In this document: positions 33,850-41,587 of the stretch, piece by piece | Numbering within the stretch: the first letter of the stretch is position 1 | Layout of the letters: each line of letters starts with the position of its first letter | NCBI RefSeq assembly: GCF_002723995.1 | Contig: NZ_BEWP01000009.1 | Coordinates: forward strand, 45,177-109,176 | Origin: Gluconobacter kondonii | Lineage (GTDB): Bacteria > Pseudomonadota > Alphaproteobacteria > Acetobacterales > Acetobacteraceae | Reading direction: 5' to 3' | Length of the DNA: 64,000 nucleotides | Program-made: the position numbers and the translations under genes | The notes under the pieces: model-generated | The model's input: only the letters and a program-made list of their open reading frames with translations | What the model was told of the DNA's origin: nothing | The model's database searches: none

Positions 33850-34175
33850 CGGCTGTTTTCTGCGGTTTTATAGGGTTTTATTTGCCGTAACCTTGCACCA
33901 CACAAACATCATCTCCACAAACTTAACGAATACTTAAACAAGCCTTTCGTTCGACCCGTGCCGGAGGCAAAAGGGGCGAAAGCAAGCGCAGCGACGCCTT
34001 TCGTCCCGACGCTTTCAGGTCCGTCACAAACGCAGCGCAGGACAGGATGCCTTCTCAGGGGACCCGGCTGCACGGAGCAACCGAAGGGCGCGGAGGAAGC
34101 TGGGGTGGAAGGTCGTCTTGTCCGGAGTGAGGCTTGTGGCACTCCAGACCTTTCCCGTCAGAAGCTCCCAAGCCG
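33850..34175 (+). other. non-coding stretch facing right, possible third RNA locus
   Basis: About 325 bases without a credible gene. An AT-rich part (to ~33945) ends with GAATACTTAA, as before the structured RNA copy B. The GC-rich part holds GGCGAAAG...CTTTCGTC (around 33975-34008) and other small stems. It does not align with copies A and B by eye beyond the upstream sequence. Either an unrelated RNA or simple spacer. Confidence 0.3.
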
Positions 34176-34442
34176 TCAGGCACAGTTCCGATCCGTGAAG
34201 GGACTGGGCATCACGCTCATCTGCTGTGCGCTCCGCACCCGCTCGGGAAGATGGGCCGATCCCTCGAGCTCGCAGGCAATGGCATCAACCTGAGCCTTCA
34301 ACGCCTGAATATCCTGCAGGCCGATGCGGTCCCTGCGGATTTCAAGGCGCCCGTACACGGCTATGCGTTCCTCCCCGTTCTCGATCGTCAGATCATCAAT
34401 CTGAACGCTTTCGCCGGCGTCCAGAAAAGGAATGAAGCTCAT
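34176..34442 (-). CDS. small protein coupled to the secreted nuclease gene
   Basis: An 88-residue soluble protein (MSFIPFLDAGESVQIDDL, EERIAVYGRLEIRRDRIGLQ). The ATG overlaps the nuclease stop by 4 bp. The cytoplasmic look and tight coupling would fit an immunity or accessory protein, but that is only an inference. No family is recognised. Confidence 0.6.
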   Translation of the reverse strand: MSFIPFLDAGESVQIDDLTIENGEERIAVYGRLEIRRDRIGLQDIQALKAQVDAIACELEGSAHLPERVRSAQQMSVMPSPFTDRNCA

Positions 34443-35266
34443 GGCATGATCTCCAGCACAGGACTGCCAACGGCAGGTCGGATGCGAACAGTATAAGGAC
34501 TTTTCAGAGGATGAGGCAGCGTCATGGCAGTCTGACGGATCTCATCGGGAAGAGAGGGGAACGGATCCACACCCGTTGCCTGGGTCAACGCGCCGATGCT
34601 GATGATCGTACAGGTCGGCTGGCTGCTGTTTTGGCAGTAATACGCGCCCGCTCCGTCTTCGGCGGGGTCGTAAACAGCCTTCCACGTCGCCACCGGCACA
34701 AAGACCTGATGTGCACCAATGGTATTTACCGAAGCTCCGAAAGCCGGTCCCGTGACGACATAAAGTTCTCCATCTCGTCGTGCGAGACGACGCACAGCCA
34801 TTTCCACGCCTGTCCAGATGCCTTCGTTCAACTCAGGCGTCTGGGGGACAACATTGGCGAGCGAAAAACTCTGCTCCTGCGCCTGCAGAGTGGGCTCGTC
34901 AGCAGAGCACACCATATGGCCCCGGTCGTAGTCCGATCTACGGTAATCACTCAGCTCGGCCCGGTCTTCAAAAGACAGACGCGGATCGGCATGAAAAAAC
35001 CGGACGACCCGCCCAATCTGCATGCTGCGCTCCAGATCTTCCTCGGTCAGGTGCTCGGCCGTCCATAACGGGCCATGACTGATGCCCGAATGCAGCACAG
35101 CAAAAGCGTCATTGCACAACAGCACGGTCTTCTGCCCAAGCGCTGCGTTAGTCAGAACCGGGAGCTGATTATCTCCTCCAAAAGCGGAGCACTCTGCAGC
35201 CGCCGCGTGGGTTATGCCTGCCCATAGCAGGCTCGCCAGGGTCAGCCCTGTCATCGGCAGTCGCAT
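34439..35266 (-). CDS. secreted DNA/RNA non-specific endonuclease (NUC1 family)
   Basis: 275 residues from the ATG at 35266, with AAGG 7 bases upstream. A signal peptide (TGLTLASLLWAGITHAAAA) precedes a beta-beta-alpha-metal nuclease with the motif DYDRGHMVCSAD; the His acts as general base and a downstream Asn (likely in ELNEGIW) binds metal. Secreted NUC1 enzymes degrade extracellular or periplasmic nucleic acid. A plasmid periplasmic nuclease can limit uptake of competing DNA, as with some plasmid exclusion nucleases. Coupled to a small downstream gene. Confidence 0.88.
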   Translation of the reverse strand: MRLPMTGLTLASLLWAGITHAAAAECSAFGGDNQLPVLTNAALGQKTVLLCNDAFAVLHSGISHGPLWTAEHLTEEDLERSMQIGRVVRFFHADPRLSFEDRAELSDYRRSDYDRGHMVCSADEPTLQAQEQSFSLANVVPQTPELNEGIWTGVEMAVRRLARRDGELYVVTGPAFGASVNTIGAHQVFVPVATWKAVYDPAEDGAGAYYCQNSSQPTCTIISIGALTQATGVDPFPSLPDEIRQTAMTLPHPLKSPYTVRIRPAVGSPVLEIMP

Positions 35267-35346
35267 GGCCCATCCTTTTCTTCCCGAAGGCTTCTGTCTC
35301 ACGGCGCAGGATGGCACGGCCTGTTGTGAGTGCAGGATCGCGCCCG

Positions 35347-35592
35347 TCAATGGGAGACACTCATAAGTGTGCGCTGCGCTGAACGATGGGCAGCGCTGGC
35401 ATCACGACGCAATGCGGCGCGTAACGCCGCTCCAAGACGATCATCATTCGCGTCGTCAGCGAGATGATCTGCTTCCGCGTAAAAGCGCCGTGCGCGGCCA
35501 ATGGTCTGGCCTGTTGAAACCGCCCTGTGAAAGACAGGCGCTTCAAGTACGGGAAGAAAACTGGACGCGGGCGTATCGCTCTGGACCTGCAT
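35347..35592 (-). CDS. small hypothetical protein
   Basis: 81 residues from the ATG at 35592 (AAGGA 8 bases upstream). Ala- and Arg-rich, helical (RARRFYAEADHLADDANDDR). No family is recognised. Ends 80 bp upstream of the nuclease gene, possibly in the same transcript. Confidence 0.6.
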   Translation of the reverse strand: MQVQSDTPASSFLPVLEAPVFHRAVSTGQTIGRARRFYAEADHLADDANDDRLGAALRAALRRDASAAHRSAQRTLMSVSH

Positions 35593-35682
35593 GGTGCGGT
35601 TCCTTTCTATTTGTTTGCCGGATGCGGGCCGCACTGCGGCCCAGATATTCGTGGAGGAAGGAGGAGATCGGGAGGCCTGGTC

Positions 35683-35922
35683 TCAGTCCCCGGTCCGAGG
35701 CAGGGGAGCGCGCTTCACGGCCATCCCATCACTTGCAAAACAGAGCATTCCGTTGTGCCGGTAATGATTGCGTCGCACCTTGCGGTACACGCCTGACAAC
35801 TCCGCACCGCCTATGCAAAACGTCTCGTCAATCTGGAGGTCTGCGAACAGAACCGTGTCCGGTCCGAAGACTTCTGCCTTTTTTCGGGCTGCTGTCAGAT
35901 CCGTTTTCCTGCGCTTGGACAT
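35683..35922 (-). CDS. small hypothetical protein
   Basis: A 79-residue basic protein (MSKRRKTDLTAARKKAEVFG, then FCIGGAELSGVYRKVRRNHY) with a good GAGAGG ribosome-binding site. Two Cys residues; no family recognised. A GC-rich double-stem element lies upstream. Confidence 0.6.
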   Translation of the reverse strand: MSKRRKTDLTAARKKAEVFGPDTVLFADLQIDETFCIGGAELSGVYRKVRRNHYRHNGMLCFASDGMAVKRAPLPRTGD

Positions 35923-35976
35923 ACTCTGCCTCTCTCGGATTATTTCGTTCCCGATCGGCAGCCTCGTGGGGCGGAC

Positions 35977-36036
35977 GGCGTGGCAAGGGCGGCGCTATGC
36001 GCCGGGAGCGGAGCGACGCACCCTTGCTGCGACGCC
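35977..36036 (-). repeat. GC-rich double-stem element 2
   Basis: An outer stem GGCGT/ACGCC plus GCAAGGG/CCCTTGC encloses the small hairpin GGCGC-TAT-GCGCC. It is upstream of the leftward gene at 35922, with a pyrimidine-rich plus strand beyond. Confidence 0.6.
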
Positions 36037-36148
36037 TGCCCCATGAGAGCCCCTTCCCTCCCTCCTCTTTCTCCTTCCCGCGCGTCTCCTTTCAGCCCCC
36101 AAGAGGTTTTCGCGAGGGCCTAATAAGGCCAGTATCTCATTGTTTTTG

Positions 36149-36184
36149 TTGACTTTTATTTATGGTGCGCTTTACGCTTGCACC
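36149..36184 (+). promoter_or_regulatory. promoter with GGTGC/GCACC operator-like dyad
   Basis: TTGACT (36149-36154), a 17-bp spacer and TTACGC (36172-36177). GGTGC (36164-36168) and GCACC (36180-36184) flank the -10. It is just upstream of the rightward gene at 36205. Confidence 0.55.
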
Positions 36185-36204
36185 ACAACAAAAGGAGGAC
36201 GCCG

Positions 36205-36723
36205 ATGAGTGCACAGACAGATCAGACCGCCACGGTGATCCGCTTTCCACAGGAGCGGCGTCGCGCGCCAACCCTGGACGCGCTGACCGACGCAATCCTG
36301 CCCGAGACGCAGTTGCGGTCGCTTGCAGAAATCCGCGGCGTGACACCGCCCCGACAGGTTGAGCGCCTCCACGCGTTCGGACGTGAGAGAGCGCGACAGA
36401 TTTTTGGAGCCACGGCGTTGCCCGAAACCCGCGAGGCCCGTCAGCACATGGCGTCTGACTGGCTGACCCTTCTGGTCAGTCGGGCCCTGGCCCGGGTTGC
36501 CGACGCACGATCTCTCACGGAACAGGCGGAGCGCCGCGAGATCGAAGATCCGCAACGCGACGGCATCTATGACGATCTTGCGCAGTCACTGCGCGCCGAG
36601 ATCGTCGCCTGGGAGACGGCCCAGAATATTCTCGGCGGATGGGAGGTCGTCCAGGCACTGATTGACGATCCGGACTCCTGCGCCGTCACAGACAGCGCAG
36701 CGTGTCAGAGCAGACCCATCTGA
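36205..36723 (+). CDS. hypothetical plasmid protein
   Basis: 172 residues from the ATG at 36205 with GGAGG 6 bases upstream. Soluble and helical, with VIRFPQERRRAPTLDALTDA near the start and an acidic C-terminal half. No family is recognised. It has its own promoter with a dyad, which suggests autoregulation or another DNA-binding factor. Its 3' end overlaps the convergent gene by 19 bp. Confidence 0.65.
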   Translation: MSAQTDQTATVIRFPQERRRAPTLDALTDAILPETQLRSLAEIRGVTPPRQVERLHAFGRERARQIFGATALPETREARQHMASDWLTLLVSRALARVADARSLTEQAERREIEDPQRDGIYDDLAQSLRAEIVAWETAQNILGGWEVVQALIDDPDSCAVTDSAACQSRPI

Positions 36724-37238
36724 ACAGGCTGCTGCCGGGACAGAGGTGCAGATAGCGCCGGAGCCAGTGAAATGCGGCCTGCATGATCGGCCGGCACGCC
36801 GTGACGGTCGAGCAATCTGCGCAACAGCGCCTGTTCGCCCCGGAGCGTTTCCTGCCGCAGTTCAGCGCGATACAGGTCAAGCACCTGATGCTCGACCAGA
36901 AGTGCCGCGATCCGGCTTTCCACGTCTGACCAGGTCCAGGCGGGATCGCCGATCCCGCCGCGCGCGACGATCTGATCGAGGAAGGCGAGACGCCCCTGCG
37001 TCGAGCAGAAATACCGTCCCGCAAAGCCGTCCCGGTTAAAGCAGGCGATAAACCCCCACATCTGGCTGACGCGCTGGTACAGCGCCTTGCTGAACCCCTC
37101 CTCCGGCAATCCTTTCGCAACAAAGGCGAGGATTGCATTGGCCAGTTTGGCTTTTTCCTGCGGTGAACTCCACTGAGTGGCCGTCAGGCCCTCGGCCTCA
37201 ATGCGGACGCGCCGCAGGTGTGGCAACAGCAGGCTCAT
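36705..37238 (-). CDS. hypothetical plasmid protein
   Basis: A 177-residue protein with WGFIACFNRDGFAGRYFCST in the centre and a Gln/Leu-rich C-terminus. No family is recognised. The start overlaps the stop of the 37235-37483 gene by 4 bp, so the two are coupled. Confidence 0.6.
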   Translation of the reverse strand: MSLLLPHLRRVRIEAEGLTATQWSSPQEKAKLANAILAFVAKGLPEEGFSKALYQRVSQMWGFIACFNRDGFAGRYFCSTQGRLAFLDQIVARGGIGDPAWTWSDVESRIAALLVEHQVLDLYRAELRQETLRGEQALLRRLLDRHGVPADHAGRISLAPALSAPLSRQQPVQMGLL

Positions 37239-37483
37239 ACGTGAGCCTCCTGTGCGAGCGCGGAGAGCGCCTCCGCGACCGCGCCTGCCAGTTCGGGTCG
37301 GCGCGCGATCAGCCAGCCCGTCAGGGCGGTACGATCCGCCGCGTCGACAAGGGAGACGACGCGATCGACATCGCAGCGCCGCAGCTGCTCCACGCTGTCA
37401 GCAGCCACGGCAACGGCCGAGGCCCAGATCTGATCGCGGGACCACGGACCCGCAGACACCGTTTCAGGCGTAGCATCGGACAT
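37235..37483 (-). CDS. small helical hypothetical protein
   Basis: An 82-residue acidic Ala-rich protein (AVAVAADSVEQLRRCDVDRV). No family is recognised. Coupled to the downstream gene by an ATGA overlap and 34 bp behind the DUF3085-like gene. Confidence 0.6.
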   Translation of the reverse strand: MSDATPETVSAGPWSRDQIWASAVAVAADSVEQLRRCDVDRVVSLVDAADRTALTGWLIARRPELAGAVAEALSALAQEAHV

Positions 37484-37517
37484 TCTTCTTCTCCTGAAAG
37501 ATTTCGAGGACCCTTGG

Positions 37518-37973
37518 TCAGGCCAGGAATTCGAGTGTTTCCGGAGTGATGTTCATGCGCAGTGTGTCGCCTGACGCCTGCTTGAGAGCCTGCCGCACAA
37601 GCGCTGCGTCCAGGAACTCGCATCCGTCATCCCCGCCAAAAGCCTGGCGTTTCACGTCATGAGCCCTGCCCGCGTTCTGTTCCGGGTCCGCTTCGCGCGC
37701 ATACGCGCACAGATTGGGCTTCTGACCGTCATCGGACGGCAGAAGGGGAAGCCCGTTCGACATCATGTAGATCCCGTGATCGCCAACCAGCCACAGACCC
37801 GCAGAGATCTTTGTGGGATCGACGTCTTCCTGAAGGCCCCATTCACGCGCGCCATGCCCGGGCTTGCGCAGGCTTTTGTCAAAGAGCTGGGTCAGCGTGG
37901 CGCGGCGCTCGGACGCGGTCTCGGCATGGGCAAGAAGGCGCTCGATCAGCGCGCGGTCGAAAGTCACGATCAT
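37518..37973 (-). CDS. DUF3085-like protein
   Basis: A 151-residue protein. The motif AGLWLVGDHGIYMMSNG is what I associate with DUF3085, a family of plasmid-borne proteins of unknown role. The C-terminus is helical (LVRQALKQASGDTLRM). First of three closely spaced leftward genes. Confidence 0.7.
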   Translation of the reverse strand: MIVTFDRALIERLLAHAETASERRATLTQLFDKSLRKPGHGAREWGLQEDVDPTKISAGLWLVGDHGIYMMSNGLPLLPSDDGQKPNLCAYAREADPEQNAGRAHDVKRQAFGGDDGCEFLDAALVRQALKQASGDTLRMNITPETLEFLA

Positions 37974-37999
37974 GGGTCATTTTCCTTTGATCAGAAATG

Positions 38000-38023
38000 A
38001 AAAAACCCCGCTCGATGGCGGGG
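38000..38023 (-). terminator. Rho-independent terminator
   Basis: CCCCGC pairs with GCGGGG (38006-38022 region), followed on the minus strand by T6. It ends the small gene 38051-38227. Confidence 0.75.
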
Positions 38024-38050
38024 CGCTGGGACGTTCGGAGGTGAAAAAGC

Positions 38051-38227
38051 TCAGCCCTGACTGTGGCTGCGATGGGCGGCGGAGGCGAGGTAATGATGGG
38101 GCACCGGGCCAGCCAGAAAGCTCGGCAGGCACGTAAAGGCGAAGACCAGGGCGAGAAAACCGAAGAACCCACCGGCCAGTCCGGCAACGTCCTTGATGTC
38201 CTGAAGGGTCTGTTGGGAAATCTGCAT
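38051..38227 (-). CDS. 58-residue single-pass membrane protein
   Basis: The ATG at 38227 has AGGAG 9 bases upstream. The product has a helical N-terminus (ISQQTLQDIKDVAGLAGG), one hydrophobic stretch (FFGFLALVFAFTCLPSFLAG) and a His/Ser-rich tail. A terminator lies directly behind. Supported by start signal, terminator and membrane profile; no family recognised. Confidence 0.6.
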   Translation of the reverse strand: MQISQQTLQDIKDVAGLAGGFFGFLALVFAFTCLPSFLAGPVPHHYLASAAHRSHSQG

Positions 38228-38300
38228 GAAAGGTCACTCCTGTTGCCGTCATCTCTTTTCTCTGATGACCTCTCCGGCACAGGCACAGGATGGCTGTGAT

Positions 38301-38399
38301 GGCACAGGCGCCGCGCAGCGGCGGGATCTCCACGCCCCGGAGCCCGTCAGGGCGAGGACGCGTGGAGACCCACCCTTTGCCAGCGCAGACAGCCTGTGC
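38301..38399 (-). repeat. GC-rich double-stem element 3
   Basis: An outer GGCACAGGC/GCCTGTGC and an inner TCCACGC/GCGTGGA, with the small hairpin GCCGC-GCA-GCGGC beside the outer stem. On the minus strand it reads CAAAGGGTGGGTC and GTCCTCG, like elements 4 and 7. It lies upstream of the leftward gene at 38227. Confidence 0.6.
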
Positions 38400-38482
38400 T
38401 GCCCCTCTCTCCTTCTGCTTCTTTTCCTCTTTCTTCTTCCTGCTCTCCCTCCACCCGGCTCACGCGGGTGACGATACGCGGT

Positions 38483-38905
38483 TCAGATGTGTCCATTTTG
38501 GCGCGCGGACTTCTCCTGCCCGGCCTCATCCACCAGCTGATAGGCCGTCAGGGTCATGTGGCCTGTCCAGCGATGCCTCAGGACGATCATGGGAACACCC
38601 TCGACCGTGCCATGCTCCCCGCGGCGACTGGCCTCGGCGATCTGGGCGCGCGTGACGCGCGGCGGCTGCGTCCGGGTTCGGAAATCCGTCTCGGCCGCCT
38701 GTCGATCCGAATAGGGGCCGTGCCAGAGCTGGGCGGCTTCTTTCGGCCAGAACGACGTCACGCGCAGATAGACGCGCCCATCCGGTGCCACGCCAAGATG
38801 GACCCTGCGACGATCCAGAAGACAGGTCTCGATCTGGAGAAGGTTTTCATCGACCATGGAAAACTCGCTCGTCTTTTGAACTGTTGGATCTGGCAGGGGA
38901 GACAT
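38483..38905 (-). CDS. hypothetical protein, paralogue of the one at 47828
   Basis: About 140 residues (ATG at 38905 or 38908; GGGGAG upstream). LWHGPYSDRQAAETDF, an RVTRAQIAEASRRGEHGTVE stretch and VPMIVLRHRWTGHM align in order with WHGPYKDATCAEADF, KDLQRGRLNGTI and VEMMLTMDRWTGGS of the protein at 47828-48169. So this is a small plasmid family present twice here. Function unknown. Confidence 0.65.
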   Translation of the reverse strand: MSPLPDPTVQKTSEFSMVDENLLQIETCLLDRRRVHLGVAPDGRVYLRVTSFWPKEAAQLWHGPYSDRQAAETDFRTRTQPPRVTRAQIAEASRRGEHGTVEGVPMIVLRHRWTGHMTLTAYQLVDEAGQEKSARQNGHI

Positions 38906-38927
38906 CATCCGCTCCCCTGCATTGGCC

Positions 38928-39542
38928 TCAGGCCGCCAGCTGATCCGCTAGCGAAGCTGCGATCAGGACGGCGGCGGCCAGGGCAGGATGCTGGTGGGCG
39001 CGATAGCGCGACACCAGAGTGTCCCGGGTCTCGTTGCCCAAAGCAGCCGCAGGCGCGCCAATGGTCTCGAGACTGGCGGCGACTTCCGCGGCCCACCCCT
39101 TGAAGCCGAGATGGCCGTCCTCAGACAGGCGTTCGGCCTCGGTGAGCGAGACCTCGCGCGGCTCTGCAGCGTCCATGCGGAATGGCGTGTAGCGTGTTCC
39201 CCATGAGGCCACACCTGGCGTGCCCTCGTGAGGTACCGGATCTGCAATCGTGGTCTCTAGCCATTCGGAGGTGCCAAGCTCCTCTGAATCATAAGCCGCG
39301 TCGAAGCCGCGCGGCTTGCGGCTGCCACGATTGACCGTGATCATGATCTTGAAGGACTTGCCGGGATGCTGAAGCGCTGTGTCGCGGCCGAAGCTCAGAA
39401 TGAGTGGCTTGAGGCCATCCACCGACTTCGCCTCGACGGTGCGGCGCTCACCAAGATCGGACATGAACGCCATCGTGGTGCTGGTGAAATAGCCCTCACG
39501 CTTTGCGGTGGCGGGCGTAGCACTGAGCGTAAAGAAAGCCAT
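38928..39542 (-). CDS. hypothetical plasmid protein
   Basis: 204 residues from the ATG at 39542, with GGAG 6 bases upstream; a longer frame to 39674 crosses a terminator and is rejected. The N-terminal half is beta-rich (FTLSATPATAKREGYFTSTT) and the C-terminal half helical and Ala-rich. No family is recognised. Confidence 0.6.
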   Translation of the reverse strand: MAFFTLSATPATAKREGYFTSTTMAFMSDLGERRTVEAKSVDGLKPLILSFGRDTALQHPGKSFKIMITVNRGSRKPRGFDAAYDSEELGTSEWLETTIADPVPHEGTPGVASWGTRYTPFRMDAAEPREVSLTEAERLSEDGHLGFKGWAAEVAASLETIGAPAAALGNETRDTLVSRYRAHQHPALAAAVLIAASLADQLAA

Positions 39543-39560
39543 GTCGATCTCCAGATATGA

Positions 39561-39582
39561 CAAAGGCCGCCTCGCGGCGGCC
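39561..39582 (-). terminator. hairpin terminator after the LPD29-like gene
   Basis: GGCCGCC (39565-39571) and GGCGGCC (39576-39582) with a 4-base loop, then TTTG on the minus strand. The T run is short, so efficiency is uncertain. Confidence 0.5.
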
Positions 39583-39610
39583 TGAAGAACTGTGAAGGGG
39601 TAAGGTAGGG

Positions 39611-40279
39611 TCAGAAGACGTATTCGGCGCTGCCAAAGACGTCCTGCCAGGGGCTCCGGCTTTTCGAGTGGCAATCCGACGCCGCATCATAGAACCCCGA
39701 TCTGAACCGCTTTCTGATGTCGTCAACAGTCTTCTGTGCCGCATCGTCCAGCGGGGCATCGCAGCCGATCAAGACGGACCCGTAGGAGGATTTGCGCACC
39801 CGGAATTTGTGTTTTGGCAGGGCGGCTTTCAGCAGACGGCGGATGTTCTTTCCTGCCAGCACGCCGCTCTGGTCCGATCCCTGCTCCAGATGGGCGTATT
39901 CAGGAGCGGTGCGCAGACGCTCGATTTCGGCCGCATGCGCCGCCTCAGCCTGATCTTTCTGTGCCTGCTTTTCAGCGCGGCACGCTTCGGCATGAGCGTG
40001 CAGCTGCGCAATTTCCTCAGGGCTGGCCTTGGGCTCGTCGTGGAAGATCGTCCACTGCACACCATGCAGAATGCTCTCGGGCAGCTTCTTGCTGATACTC
40101 CCGCAGGCAAAGACGATATCAAAGCTGGCATTGCCTCCCGCGGCGATGAAGCCGCCAGCAAGGCGTCTGATTGTCTCGGGACGAGGCGTGCCATGGACCG
40201 CAGACACGACGCCCCGGCCTCTGTTGTACAGGATGGTGCTGACGCGGGTGCCTACGGTGACAGTCGGGTGTTCGGACAT
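39611..40279 (-). CDS. protein with LPD29-like C-terminal domain
   Basis: 222 residues from the ATG at 40279, with AAGGAG 6 bases upstream. A beta-rich N-terminus (TVGTRVSTILYNRGRGVVSA) is followed by a charged coiled region (~95-130) and a C-terminal domain (IRRLLKAALPKHKFRVRKSS). The last part resembles LPD29, an accessory domain of large polyvalent plasmid and phage proteins. Role unknown; it sits with other plasmid leading-region-like genes. Confidence 0.6.
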   Translation of the reverse strand: MSEHPTVTVGTRVSTILYNRGRGVVSAVHGTPRPETIRRLAGGFIAAGGNASFDIVFACGSISKKLPESILHGVQWTIFHDEPKASPEEIAQLHAHAEACRAEKQAQKDQAEAAHAAEIERLRTAPEYAHLEQGSDQSGVLAGKNIRRLLKAALPKHKFRVRKSSYGSVLIGCDAPLDDAAQKTVDDIRKRFRSGFYDAASDCHSKSRSPWQDVFGSAEYVF

Positions 40280-40343
40280 GCTGATCTCCTTCTCTTCATG
40301 TCTCTTCAACTGTCCTCTCCGGGGTCAGGGCCTGACTGGCGGG

Positions 40344-40402
40344 GCAAGGGCGACGCGTCAGCGGCGGTCCCGCAGGCGTCAGCCGAGGACACCACCCCTT
40401 GC
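40344..40402 (-). repeat. GC-rich double-stem element 4
   Basis: An outer GCAAGGG/CCCTTGC with ACGCGTCAGCG near the stem and GTCCTCGG on the minus strand. It closely resembles element 7. The pyrimidine tract that follows it was split by the second IS66 element. Confidence 0.65.
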
Positions 40403-40428
40403 GGCGACAGACAGGCTCTGGCACCCCG

Positions 40429-40436
40429 CCCTTCTC
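40429..40436 (+). repeat. target-site duplication, left copy (second IS66 element)
   Basis: CCCTTCTC directly before the left inverted repeat, repeated exactly at 44481-44488. Confidence 0.92.
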
Positions 40437-40516
40437 GTAAGCGTCCGGAGATGACACGCTGCGATCCTGCTTGAGGTGTGCCTTAATCGTGCCTCCACTA
40501 CGGGTATTGGAGTGTC

Positions 40517-41176
40517 ATGATTAATCGGAAAGAGGTTTGGCGAGACCGGCTTGTCCTGTTTGCTGAGAGCGGGCTGACGCAGACTGCTTTCTGCAGCCGC
40601 CATGGTCTCAGCGCCAAAGCTCTTCGGCTCTGGGCGCGCCGGCTTGGTTTTGTCTGGCCGCCACCGATCAAGGCGTCGATTCCGGACGGGACATCAGGAG
40701 AACGGGCTAAGGAATTCTCTGGCTCGTCTAGGGCGGATCTTGCCATCCCCGTCGGGGATCTGAAAAGTCTTCTGGCCGTCCGGGTGCGTAAGACATGGAC
40801 GCCCGAAGAGAGTTTGGCGCTTCTGATCGATGCCCGGCAATCAGGGATGTCGCTTGATCGCTATGCCAAAATGAACGGTCTGACATCCAGTGTGCTGTAT
40901 CGTTGGCAGAAGCAGTTCGCAGATCAAATTGCAGAATGTCCGGCTGATCCCCTGGCACGTCAGCCGAAATTTGCCGCAGTTAAGATCGACGACACCCCTT
41001 CCACGCCACAACAGGCACCCCAAACACAAGCCTCCCCGCTTGTCTCCAAAGACAGGCAAAACCCCGGAGCGCCCATTGAGATCGTGCTGCGCAATGGGCG
41101 TATCCTGCGGGTTACTACTCCGATCGACTTTGACGTGATGACCCGACTGGCGGATGCGCTCGAGGCTGCGGCATGA
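40517..41176 (+). CDS. tnpA: IS66-family accessory protein TnpA
   Basis: 219 residues, nearly identical to the product at 12808, with the same helix-turn-helix-like start and a slightly more divergent region around residues 160-190 (TPSTPQQAPQTQASPL). Overlaps tnpB by 4 bp. Confidence 0.92.
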   Translation: MINRKEVWRDRLVLFAESGLTQTAFCSRHGLSAKALRLWARRLGFVWPPPIKASIPDGTSGERAKEFSGSSRADLAIPVGDLKSLLAVRVRKTWTPEESLALLIDARQSGMSLDRYAKMNGLTSSVLYRWQKQFADQIAECPADPLARQPKFAAVKIDDTPSTPQQAPQTQASPLVSKDRQNPGAPIEIVLRNGRILRVTTPIDFDVMTRLADALEAAA

Positions 41177-41535
41177 TCACCCTGCCACCCCATGTCAGGG
41201 TCCATGTGGCCCTGGGCTACACCGATCTGCGCAAGGGGATCGACGGGTTGTCGGTGCTGGTGCAGGAGACGCTGCGGGCGGATCCGTTCAGCGGGCATGT
41301 GTTTGTGTTTCGCGGCCGGAGGGCCGGACTGATCAAGCTTCTGTATCACGATGGCAACGGCATGTGCCTGTATGCCAAGCGCCTCGATCAGGGGATCTTT
41401 ACGTGGCCGGTCACACAGGCCAGCCCCGGAGAACCGGCGACAGTTCTGTTGACCCCAGCCCGATTGTCGATGCTTCTGGAAGGGTTGGACTGGCGGGCAC
41501 AGGCCCCTGCACGACGCATGCTGATGGCAGGGTAA
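41173..41535 (+). CDS. tnpB: IS66-family accessory protein TnpB
   Basis: 120 residues, nearly identical to the product at 13464 (only a few substitutions, for example I3T and K54R-type changes). IS66 Orf2 signature as before. Confidence 0.94.
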   Translation: MITLPPHVRVHVALGYTDLRKGIDGLSVLVQETLRADPFSGHVFVFRGRRAGLIKLLYHDGNGMCLYAKRLDQGIFTWPVTQASPGEPATVLLTPARLSMLLEGLDWRAQAPARRMLMAG

Positions 41536-41587
41536 AACGCGCCGATTTTTCTTGTACAAACCCGCAGGAAACTGGCATTTTATAGAC

